From Verrucomicrobiota bacterium (GTDB lineage: Bacteria > Verrucomicrobiota > Verrucomicrobiia > Opitutales > Opitutaceae): a stretch of DNA of 6,990 bases. Location: NCBI GenBank assembly GCA_023430565.1, contig JAEZAD010000035.1, forward strand, positions 1-6,990, written 5' to 3'. The notes beneath the pieces were generated by a model, which saw only the letters and a program-made list of their open reading frames with translations, was not told the origin of the DNA and ran no database searches. A program made the translations under genes and the position numbers. Shown piece by piece: positions 1 through 5,994 of the stretch. The stretch's first letter is position 1; each line of letters opens with the position of its first letter.

Positions 1-119
1 GGGTTCCACCATCAGCCCCACACATACATTCGCCGCCCGCTCTACTTACCCGCCCCGCCCGCTGCCTTTCTGCTCGTTATGACACGACCGCTCTGCACCC
101 TCTCGCGCACCACAACGCT

Positions 120-1916
120 ATGAACGAACCCACCGGCTTCCGCCGCTGGCTGCCGCGCATCGGCTCGCCCGCGTATCACGTGATGTTGTCCGCGGTCGCG
201 ATCCTCATCCTCGGCCCGCTCGGCGGCATCTCGTCCGCCTTCATGAATTTCTCCATCGGCTTCTTCATCGGAGGCCAGGTGCTCGCCGGCATTCTCGGCA
301 GCGTCGTCACGCTGCCTTACGGCCCCGAGGGCAAACACGGCGCCAACTACATGCAAACGATGGCCGCCTCCGTCGCCTCGATGTGCGCGATGGGCGTGCT
401 CGCGCAGGCGATGACGTGGATGGGCCTCCCCGAACCGCCCGCCTGGCAACTCATCCTCTATTTCACCTGCATCGGCATGTTCGGCGTCGGCGTCGGCATG
501 CTCTACACGCCTGTAGTGGTGGACCGGATGCAGCTCACGTTTCCCTCCGGCTTCGCCGTCGCCAACATCCTGCGCGCCCTCACTGACCCGGCGCTCCTCA
601 AGCGCTCCATCGCCCAACTCGGCGGCGGCATGGTCGCCGGCTACGCGGTCGGCTTCACCACCTTCAAAGTCGCCGCGCTCGGCGCGATCGGCGTTTCCGC
701 CTCGACCGTCGGCGCCGGTCTCATCGTCGGCGCCCGCATCGCCCTGCCCGCGCTCGTCGTCGCCCTCATCGGCCTCTGGCAGATGCCCAATCTCATCGCC
801 GCCGGCTGGCTCGAGCCCGGCGAACCGTTTCGCAAAATCGGCTTCATCATCGCGCTCGGCACCATCCTCGGCGCCGCGATCGTCGACATCGTTCTCATCC
901 TCATCGAAGCCGCCAAACGCTTCGCGCAACCCTCCGCCGCTCCGCAACAAACCGACGACTGGAAACGCGTGAATTTCACGCGCCTCCTGCTCTGGATCGC
1001 CTTCTGGGGCGCCGGCACCGTCATCGTCGGCGCGCAGGTCCTGCACCAGCCCGTTTTTTTCCTCCTCGTCGCCGTCGGACTCTCCTTTGTTTTCGTGCTG
1101 ATCAACGGAATCTCGCTCGGCATCTCCGACTGGAATCCGATCTCGAGCGCCTTCGTCCTCGCCGTCTTCATCCTCGCCGCGCTCGGTTTGAAGGATCCGA
1201 TTGTCGGCCTGATGTGCGCCACGATCCTCCTGATCGCGTGCAGCGTCGGCGGCGACATGCAGCAGGACCGCTCCACCGGCTGGCGCCTCGGCACGAACCG
1301 CCTCGTGCAATTCCGCTACCAAGTCGTCGGCATTCTCATGGGCGCCATCCTCGCCGTCGTCCTCGCGAAGCTCTTCATGAGCGCGTATCCGATTTTGAAG
1401 GAAGACCAGTTCGCGAATCCAAATCTCGAAGGCGCGCAACAATGGCAGTCCGCGATGACCTACAAGATCGTCGGCGCACTCGAAGGCATCACCACCGCGC
1501 AGCCGCACATCATGAAGGCGCTCTGGCTCGGCGTCGCGATCGGCCTCGTCATCGAAATCCTCCGCAAGCTCATCAAACGCTCCCCGCGCTACCGCGCCTG
1601 GATCGCCAGCAGCCGCAAGGGCTTCGCCTTCGATTTCTGCTTGGACTCCTTCTTCCTCAGCAGCCCTTACGCGTCGTCCTTCGGCGGCTTCGTCGAAATC
1701 CCCACCGTCCTCTGGTGGTGCGCCGGCGGCACCGCCGGCTCCGCCTTCGGCACGTGGCAGGAAAAACGTCAACGCGCGCAAACCGCCGCCGCCGAAGGCT
1801 CCGCGTTGCCCGCCGACATGAGCACGACCTCCCTCGTCGGCGGCGGTCTTATCGCCGGCGATTCCCTCGCCGCCCTCAGCATCGGCATCGCCGGCCTGCT
1901 CCGCACGGTGTTGTAG
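120..1916 (+). CDS. OPT-family oligopeptide (or metal-chelate) transporter
   Basis: This 598-residue protein is almost wholly hydrophobic, with many predicted membrane helices. It is predicted to sit in the inner membrane and import small peptides or metal chelates by cation symport, as known for the OPT superfamily. Family-like stretches are GPEGKHGANYMQTMAAS (residues 68-84), the TFPSGFAVANILRAL segment (140-154) just after a helix, SVGGDMQQDRSTGWRLGTNR (375-394) in the second half, and GLIAGDSLAAL (577-587) near the C-terminus. The length fits bacterial OPT members. A short charged cytoplasmic linker lies at about 265-285. The ATG at 120 has no convincing Shine-Dalgarno; an ATG at 79 is in another frame. 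The gene stands alone on its strand and converges with the next gene, so no substrate can be read from context. Family assignment is firm; substrate is unknown. Confidence 0.9.
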   Translation: MNEPTGFRRWLPRIGSPAYHVMLSAVAILILGPLGGISSAFMNFSIGFFIGGQVLAGILGSVVTLPYGPEGKHGANYMQTMAASVASMCAMGVLAQAMTWMGLPEPPAWQLILYFTCIGMFGVGVGMLYTPVVVDRMQLTFPSGFAVANILRALTDPALLKRSIAQLGGGMVAGYAVGFTTFKVAALGAIGVSASTVGAGLIVGARIALPALVVALIGLWQMPNLIAAGWLEPGEPFRKIGFIIALGTILGAAIVDIVLILIEAAKRFAQPSAAPQQTDDWKRVNFTRLLLWIAFWGAGTVIVGAQVLHQPVFFLLVAVGLSFVFVLINGISLGISDWNPISSAFVLAVFILAALGLKDPIVGLMCATILLIACSVGGDMQQDRSTGWRLGTNRLVQFRYQVVGILMGAILAVVLAKLFMSAYPILKEDQFANPNLEGAQQWQSAMTYKIVGALEGITTAQPHIMKALWLGVAIGLVIEILRKLIKRSPRYRAWIASSRKGFAFDFCLDSFFLSSPYASSFGGFVEIPTVLWWCAGGTAGSAFGTWQEKRQRAQTAAAEGSALPADMSTTSLVGGGLIAGDSLAALSIGIAGLLRTVL

Positions 1917-1925
1917 TCATCTCCA

Positions 1926-1979
1926 GGTAGGCCGCCCGCTCGCGGGCGCTTCTCCGCGCGAGCAAGCTCGCTGCCTACC
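1926..1979. repeat. Inverted pair of REP-like palindromes (BIME-like)
   Basis: GGTAGGC at 1926-1932 is the exact reverse complement of GCCTACC at 1973-1979. Inside lie two hairpins: CGCCCG/CGGGCG (1933-1948, 4-nt loop) and GCGAGC/GCTCGC (1958-1971, 2-nt centre). Read from either end, each half is a GTAG foot followed by a GC-rich palindrome, the known layout of REP elements mobilised by RAYT (Y1) transposases; two REPs in inverted orientation make a BIME. It lies 10 bp past the stop of the OPT gene, between converging genes, so it may also slow transcription or stabilise mRNA ends. No RAYT gene is in the window. Confidence 0.6.
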
Positions 1980-1992
1980 GCCCCCCCCCGCT

Positions 1993-2017
1993 GTCATTCT
2001 GAGCGAAGCGAAGAATC
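1993..2017. repeat. Palindromic intergenic repeat (ATTCTGAGCGAAGCGAAGAAT type)
   Basis: The 25-bp segment has complementary ends ATTCT and AGAAT around a GAGCGAAGCGA core. From general knowledge, near-identical GTCATTCTGAGCGAAGCG sequences recur between genes in many unrelated bacteria. Here it lies between two converging genes, just after a run of nine C (1981-1989). It is too short to encode anything; its role is unknown. Confidence 0.5.
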
Positions 2018-2077
2018 CACGGCGACGTTCGCCCGCCTCGCGCCCTTCTTCACCGCCTTCCGCATGGCCGGAAATCC

Positions 2078-2500
2078 TTACGGCAACGCGAACTGCACGC
2101 TATGCGTCTCCACCGGATCGTCGTTCCCTTCGACAAACAGCGCGATGTAGACGCGGAAATTGTGCGGCGGCCGGATCACCTTGCCCGAAGTCAGCGACAC
2201 GCCGTCCCCTGACGGGTTGAGCACCACGCGCTCGTCGCTCGGCTGATATTTCACCGGCCAGCGCAAACTCGCGCGGACGACATCCGGCGCCGTCTTCTCC
2301 TTGTCCGCGTTGTAGAACGTCAGCACGAACCGGCCGTTCACGATATTCAGCCCGAGAAACGCCCCCGTCGGCCGCGCAATCTCCACGCCCTCGATCGGCG
2401 GCGGCCCGTCCTTTTCCGTCGTCGGGGCATTCGCCGCGAAGGCGATACCACTCACCGCCAAAACGAACATCGCCACGCCCCCAACAGGAAAGATTCGCAT
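2078..2500 (-). CDS. Small exported protein of unknown function
   Basis: The product is 140 residues. The N-terminus looks like a Sec signal peptide: Arg2, a hydrophobic core from about residue 6 to 20, and small residues suited to signal peptidase I cleavage at A-F-A (20-22) or A-N-A (23-25). The mature part, about 115 residues, begins with a Pro/acidic linker and then has alternating hydrophobic/polar stretches (GAFLGLNIVNGRFVLTFYNA, 46-65; FRVYIALFVEG, 115-125), consistent with one small beta-sandwich domain in the periplasm or on the cell surface. There is no lipobox Cys. I recognise no family motif. The ATG at 2500 is favoured because it supplies the charged n-region; Met11 is the alternative and has a G-rich stretch upstream. 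The gene is single and converges with the transporter gene. Confidence 0.75.
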   Translation of the reverse strand: MRIFPVGGVAMFVLAVSGIAFAANAPTTEKDGPPPIEGVEIARPTGAFLGLNIVNGRFVLTFYNADKEKTAPDVVRASLRWPVKYQPSDERVVLNPSGDGVSLTSGKVIRPPHNFRVYIALFVEGNDDPVETHSVQFALP

Positions 2501-2559
2501 GCCGAAAACTGCCGCATCCCCCGCTCTCCGGCAAGCGGTCGTTGTCCCGACCTTAGCTT

Positions 2560-2690
2560 AACCGCGAAGAACGCGAAGATACGCGAAGGTCCGATCAAAG
2601 AAGGGCCATGCGGGTGTTGTGCTGCCACCGCTGGTCAGGAGCCTCGTCGGTTAAAAACGCCCTTCGCGTCTCTTCGCGTTCTTCGCGGTT
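2560..2690. repeat. MITE-like element with 30-bp terminal inverted repeats
   Basis: The left arm (2560-2589) starts AACCGCGAAGAACGCGAAGA and the right arm (2661-2690) is its reverse complement with one mismatch in 30 bases. The arms flank a unique-looking 71-bp centre (2590-2660). Each arm is itself a three-unit array of CTTCGCG with 9-10 bp spacing. The whole is 131 bp, non-coding in any convincing way, and lies between two same-strand genes. It resembles a small non-autonomous mobile element or a large foldback repeat. No target-site duplication is obvious. Confidence 0.55.
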
Positions 2691-2717
2691 CAACTACATG
2701 GTCACGACCGAATCAGC

Positions 2718-2737
2718 CGCAGAGAATTTTCTCTGCG
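2718..2737. repeat. Perfect 20-bp palindrome downstream of rarA
   Basis: CGCAGAGAA and TTCTCTGCG flank a TT centre. As RNA it could form an 8-bp stem with a 4-base loop. It lies about 30 bp past the rarA stop on that gene's transcript, so it may mark the mRNA 3' end. No T-run follows on the minus strand, so it is not a typical intrinsic terminator. Confidence 0.4.
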
Positions 2738-2757
2738 CTCTTTGCGTTCTTTGCGGT
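2732..2757 (+). repeat. Three-unit TTTGCG array
   Basis: TCTGCG (2732), TTTGCG (2741) and TTTGCG (2750) recur with a 9-bp period and end in GGT. This matches the layout of the CTTCGCG arms at 2560-2589 and 2661-2690 and the TTTCGTG array at 5953-5980, so it looks like another member of the same degenerate family. It overlaps the palindrome just upstream. Confidence 0.5.
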
Positions 2758-2767
2758 AAAATTCCCC

Positions 2768-4117
2768 TCACGTTCCCCGCCGCACTTCTTCCTTCAACGC
2801 CTTCCACCGCGCCAGCCGGTCCGCGATCTTCGCCTCCCACCCCGCGGTCTTCGGCGTGTAGAGCGTCAACGGTTTCTCCAGGTAATCGTCCCCCGAAATG
2901 TTCTCCGGGTAATCGTGCGCATACTTGTAGCCCTTGCCCTGGCCGATGCGTTTGTTCGCCTGCCCGCTCTTGCTGCGCAGCGCCGCGGGAATCGTCTGCA
3001 CCGTGCCCGATTTCAACGCCGCATGCGCCTCGCCGAGCGCGAGCGTCGCCGAATTGCTCTTCGGCGCCGTCGCGATGTAGAGCGTCGCGTGCGCGAGCGT
3101 GAGTTCCGCCTCGGGCAGTCCAATGAAATCCACCGCATGATGCGCCGCGACCGTCAGCGGCAGCGCCTGCGGATCCGCGAGCCCCACATCCTCACTCGCC
3201 AGAATCACCAGCCGCCGCGCGATGAACCGCGGGTCCTCCCCGCCCGCCAGCATCTTCGCCAGCCAATACATCGCCGCATCCGGATCGCTGCCGCGGCAGC
3301 TTTTGATGAACGCCGAAATCGTGTCGTAGTGCTCGTCCTCGTCGGCGTCGTAGCGAATTCGCCGCTCGCGCGCGAAGACCTCCAACTCGTTCGCCGTGAT
3401 CTCGCCGCCCTCCGGCAAACCCAGCACAAGCACCTCCAACGCATTCAACGCCCGCCGCAGATCGCCGTCACACAGCACCGCCAGATCCGCCAAAATCTTC
3501 TCTTCCGCCGTCACGCGCCGTGCCCCCAACCCGCGCTCCACATCCGCCAGCGCCTGCTTCAACACCCCCGTCACCGCCTCCGCCGACAACGGCTCGAGCC
3601 GAAACAAATGACTCCGCGAAAGCAGCGGCGGGTTCACATAAAACCCCGGATTGTGCGTCGTCGCGCCGATCAGCCGCACCGTCCCTTCCTCGACGTCCGG
3701 CAGCAGCAGATCCTGCTGCGATTTGTTGAAGCGATGCAGCTCGTCGATGAACATGATCGTCGCGCTGTCCGGGAGCTTGCGCGCCATCGCGAGGATTTCG
3801 CGCAGCTCGGCCACGTTCGACATCACCGCATTCACCCGCACGAAGCGGCTGTTCGTTTCCCGCGCGATCGCCTCCGCGATGCTCGTCTTTCCGCAACCAG
3901 GCGGACCATAGAACAACAACGACCCAAACCGATTCTGCGCCACCAGCCGCGGCAGCAAACTGCCGGGTTTGAGAATGTGGTCCTGCCCGACCACCTCGCT
4001 CAACCGCCGCGGCCGCATCCGCGCGGCCAATGGCTGATGCGCCGATTTTTTCGGCGGCGGCGGCACCGACGGCTCGGCGTCGTTGGCGAAAAAATCGGTC
4101 TGGTCCGCAGTAGGCAT
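2768..4117 (-). CDS. rarA: RarA/MgsA AAA+ ATPase (replication-associated recombination protein A)
   Basis: This 449-residue protein has nearly the same length as E. coli RarA. Family knowledge places it in the cytoplasm at stalled or damaged replication forks, where it acts with SSB and recombination proteins; it is related to eukaryotic WRNIP1/Mgs1 and to clamp-loader ATPases. Visible motifs are PLAARMRPRRLSEVVGQDH (residues 29-47), Walker A GPPGCGKT (71-78), Walker B IMFIDE (121-126), sensor 1 GATTHN (151-156) and the arginine-finger segment LLSRS (165-169, Arg168). The C-terminal part carries the helical lid and tetramerisation regions, with the family-like PKSN and HDYPENISGDDYLE segments. 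Near the N-terminus, QTDFF (6-10) resembles a sliding-clamp-binding motif. The ATG at 4117 is the only possible start, since an in-frame TAG lies five codons upstream. No Shine-Dalgarno is evident. The gene is divergent from comEC. Confidence 0.95.
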   Translation of the reverse strand: MPTADQTDFFANDAEPSVPPPPKKSAHQPLAARMRPRRLSEVVGQDHILKPGSLLPRLVAQNRFGSLLFYGPPGCGKTSIAEAIARETNSRFVRVNAVMSNVAELREILAMARKLPDSATIMFIDELHRFNKSQQDLLLPDVEEGTVRLIGATTHNPGFYVNPPLLSRSHLFRLEPLSAEAVTGVLKQALADVERGLGARRVTAEEKILADLAVLCDGDLRRALNALEVLVLGLPEGGEITANELEVFARERRIRYDADEDEHYDTISAFIKSCRGSDPDAAMYWLAKMLAGGEDPRFIARRLVILASEDVGLADPQALPLTVAAHHAVDFIGLPEAELTLAHATLYIATAPKSNSATLALGEAHAALKSGTVQTIPAALRSKSGQANKRIGQGKGYKYAHDYPENISGDDYLEKPLTLYTPKTAGWEAKIADRLARWKALKEEVRRGT

Positions 4118-4125
4118 CGAGAGAA

Positions 4126-4144
4126 ACCACTAATGAGCACGAAT
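4126..4144 (-). repeat. Degenerate copy of the ATCCGTG-type repeat in the rarA leader
   Basis: ACCACTAATGAGCACGAAT matches the left arm of the nearby inverted repeat (4181-4199) at 14 of 19 positions. Read on the minus strand it ends in GTGGT nine bases before the rarA start codon, so it lies in the untranslated leader or over the promoter of that gene. Confidence 0.4.
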
Positions 4145-4180
4145 TCGCCCGAATCAAAATCTCGGAAAGTTCGAAATGGA

Positions 4181-4248
4181 ACCACGGATGAACACCGATG
4201 AACACCGATCAAAGCCAGGCGGTCGGCCCATCCGTGTTCATCCGTGGT
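4181..4248. repeat. Inverted repeat in the rarA-comEC divergent region
   Basis: The left arm ACCACGGATGAACACCGAT (4181-4199) and the right arm ATCCGTGTTCATCCGTGGT (4230-4248) are reverse complements at 18 of 19 positions, with a 30-bp spacer. The left arm runs into a second GATGAACACC unit (4187-4196, 4197-4206; 10-bp tandem). The two arms could pair as a long hairpin in RNA from either strand. Sequences of this kind recur in intergenic DNA of some high-GC bacteria and often give rise to spurious short ORFs. Confidence 0.6.
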
Positions 4249-4262
4249 CGAAATTAATGTTC

Positions 4263-4287
4263 AACAAATGGCATTTAGCCGTTTGTT
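4263..4287. promoter_or_regulatory. Hairpin or operator-like dyad just before comEC
   Basis: AACAAATGGC (4263-4272) and GCCGTTTGTT (4278-4287) are complementary apart from one position that would be a U-G pair in RNA, giving a 10-bp stem with an ATTTA loop. It sits in the most AT-rich stretch of the intergenic region and ends nine bases before the comEC start codon. It may be an operator or a leader hairpin hindering ribosome access. A weak -10-like TGTTAT (4284-4289) overlaps its right arm. Its function is inferred from position only. Confidence 0.35.
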
Positions 4288-4296
4288 ATTCCGTCC

Positions 4297-5934
4297 ATGT
4301 CCAGCCGCAGTCTCGGCCACCGCGCGCCTTTGTTGTGGTTGGTCATTCCGCTGATCGCCGGCCTCGCCGCCGCCCGCCTTCATGATTTCGCGTCGTTGCC
4401 CTGGCTGCTCGTCGGCGCAACGGCGGCCGCACTCGTTTCACTCGGTTCCTCCCCTCAAGCCGGACTCGTTTTCCGAGCCGCACTCTGCGTCGCCATGGCC
4501 TTCGCCGGCGCCGCGAGCTACCAGCTCCACCGGCCGCGCATCGCCGATTGGGACCGGCTCCCGCCCCGCGAGGCGCGGGTCTCGATCGAAGTGCAGCGCA
4601 TCTTCGCGCAAATCGAACCGCACCGCGTGAGCGGTATCGGCCGCCTCACCCGCGCCGCTGCGCCGCTCGCGGAACTCACCGGCCAGCGCGTTTATTTTTC
4701 CCTCACGCTTTCCCCGGGCACCACCGCGCCGATCCGCAGCGCCGTGATTTCCGCCGCAGGCGTCATCGCCAGCCTCCCGCGCGATCCTCCCTCGGACTCG
4801 TTCGACGGCTACCTCGCCGACGCCGGGGTGAACTTCCGTCTTTCGCGCGGACGCGTCCATGGCGAAGACCGCCCGGCGTCCGCCTACTACCGGTTCTGCG
4901 CGCGCCAGGCACAGCGGCTGGCAGAAATTCTCGGCGCCGGCGTGGACTCGAAACGCCCGGAACTCGTCGGCGTATTGCGCGCCATGCTGCTCGGGCAACA
5001 ACACGAGCTCACCGAGGAGCAGGATACGCTTTTTCGCCAAAGCGGCACGATGCACGTGTTTTCAATCAGCGGTCTGCACATCGCCGTGATTGCCGGCGGA
5101 CTGCACGCGCTGCTGGTGCTGCTGCGTCTGCCGCGCACCGTTCAATTCGTCGGCGGGCTCGCCGCGCTCTGGCTGTATGTCGATATCACCGGCGGCGCGC
5201 CCTCCGCCGTGCGTGCCTTCACCATGGTCGCGCTCGTGCAGGCGTCGCTCGTCTTCCGCACGCCGCGCAATCCCATCGCCGCCCTCGCGGCCTCCGCACT
5301 CCTCGTCATCCTGGTCGCGCCGCTACAGGTGTTCAGCGCGAGCTTTCAACTCAGCTACGGCATCGTCCTCGCGCTCCTGCTGGTCGGCCTGCCGCTCTCG
5401 GACTCCCTGCAGGAAAAATTCGCGTTGTTTCGCAACCTGCCGCCGGTTTCGTGGACCTGGCTCCACCGGCGGTTGGACGAAGCGTGGCGCTGGACGCTTG
5501 CCGCGCTGTCGCTCGGCCTCGCCGCCTCGCTGGTGAGCGCGCTCGCCAGCGTGATGTTTTTCCAACTCTTCACGCCCGGCGCGCTGCTCGCAAACCTGTG
5601 GCTCATCCCTGCCTCCACCGGTGTGATTCTCACCGGCTTCATCTCGCTGATCTGCGGATTGGTCGGTTTCTCGCTGGGCAGCGAGCTGGCGAATCACGCC
5701 GCCGTGCTGTTGCTCGCGGGCATCGAACACGGCGTTCGGATCTTTGCCGCGCTGCCGGGCGCGTGGTTCGAAGCGACGTTTCGCGCGACGTGGCTCGGCT
5801 CGGCGACATTCGCTCTTCTCCTCGCGACCATGGCCGCCGGCTACGCGCGCGGCTGGCGCGGTTGGACCCGCGGTTTCTGGGCGCCGGTCGTGGTCGTGGC
5901 GCTCACACTCCTCTTGGCCGTGACCTTCGGCTGA
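4297..5934 (+). CDS. comEC: ComEC/Rec2-family DNA-uptake channel lacking the metallo-beta-lactamase domain
   Basis: ComEC carries single-stranded transforming DNA across the inner membrane. This copy has 545 residues, against roughly 750-800 in well-known members. Two or three N-terminal membrane helices (about residues 10-75) precede a soluble part of about 100 residues (85-185) that fits the OB-fold/DUF4131 region. The multi-helix Competence domain follows from about 220, with landmarks AMLLGQ (229-234), MHVFSISGLHIAVIAGG (252-268), GAPSAVRAF (300-308), SFQLSYG (349-355) and ANLWLIPAS (432-440). The protein ends after a last helix at about 529-543, where most homologues continue into a metallo-beta-lactamase-like domain; no HxHxDH motif is seen here or just downstream. 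The ATG at 4297 is the first start after an in-frame TAG at 4276. No Shine-Dalgarno is clear. It is followed after 60 bp by a small same-strand gene. Confidence 0.9.
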   Translation: MSSRSLGHRAPLLWLVIPLIAGLAAARLHDFASLPWLLVGATAAALVSLGSSPQAGLVFRAALCVAMAFAGAASYQLHRPRIADWDRLPPREARVSIEVQRIFAQIEPHRVSGIGRLTRAAAPLAELTGQRVYFSLTLSPGTTAPIRSAVISAAGVIASLPRDPPSDSFDGYLADAGVNFRLSRGRVHGEDRPASAYYRFCARQAQRLAEILGAGVDSKRPELVGVLRAMLLGQQHELTEEQDTLFRQSGTMHVFSISGLHIAVIAGGLHALLVLLRLPRTVQFVGGLAALWLYVDITGGAPSAVRAFTMVALVQASLVFRTPRNPIAALAASALLVILVAPLQVFSASFQLSYGIVLALLLVGLPLSDSLQEKFALFRNLPPVSWTWLHRRLDEAWRWTLAALSLGLAASLVSALASVMFFQLFTPGALLANLWLIPASTGVILTGFISLICGLVGFSLGSELANHAAVLLLAGIEHGVRIFAALPGAWFEATFRATWLGSATFALLLATMAAGYARGWRGWTRGFWAPVVVVALTLLLAVTFG

Positions 5935-5950
5935 TTTGCGACACCGGTTT

Positions 5951-5980
5951 TCTTTCGTGTCTTTCGTGTGTTTCGTGGTT
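5951..5980 (+). repeat. Three-unit TTTCGTG array before the small helical gene
   Basis: TTTCGTG occurs at 5953, 5962 and 5971, an exact 9-bp period, and the array closes with GTGGTT. It begins 17 bp after the comEC stop and ends 14 bp before the next start codon. It shares its design with the arrays at 2560-2589, 2661-2690 and 2732-2757. It has no convincing self-complementarity, so it is unlikely to be a terminator on its own. Confidence 0.55.
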
Positions 5981-5994
5981 CAACCCTCCTGCCC

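Noticed and set aside
42..1781. A 579-codon open frame antisense to the OPT transporter gene
   Set aside because: It mirrors codon bias of the sense gene: the translation is a low-complexity run of Glu, Asp, Ala, Gly and Arg with no domain pattern, while the sense frame is a clear membrane transporter.
2590..2660. Gene fragment in the centre of the MITE-like element (minus strand, ending APDQRWQHNTRMALL)
   Set aside because: Only about 30 codons are open, preceded by a stop and arms made of repeat sequence; I cannot assign it to a family, so it is not called as a pseudogene.
2719..2736. Intrinsic terminator for rarA at the palindrome
   Set aside because: The stem is good, but no T-run follows it on the minus strand, so it is listed only as a palindrome.
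2608..3102. A 164-codon open frame starting inside the MITE-like element and running antisense into rarA
   Set aside because: Its first part translates repeats and its second is antisense to rarA, with Ser/Pro/Arg-rich sequence and no recognisable domain.
2915..4201. A 428-codon open frame antisense to rarA
   Set aside because: The translation is dominated by Arg, His and Gln without any fold-like pattern, and the opposite strand encodes an unmistakable RarA.
4258..4292. Integron attC-like site before comEC (GTTCAAC on the left, stem, GTTATTC on the right)
   Set aside because: The left box fits RYYYAAC but the right box departs from GTTRRRY at two positions, the boxes are not complementary, and the roughly 35-bp length is well below known attC sites.
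4176..4385. A 69-codon open frame beginning MEPRMNTDEHR
   Set aside because: It translates the ATCCGTG-type inverted repeat and then overlaps comEC out of frame; NTDEHR-type peptides are typical products of this repeat.
5968..5994. GTG start at 5968 extending the small helical protein by nine residues
   Set aside because: The extension is encoded by the TTTCGTG repeat array; the ATG at 5995 gives a start with the first helix close behind.
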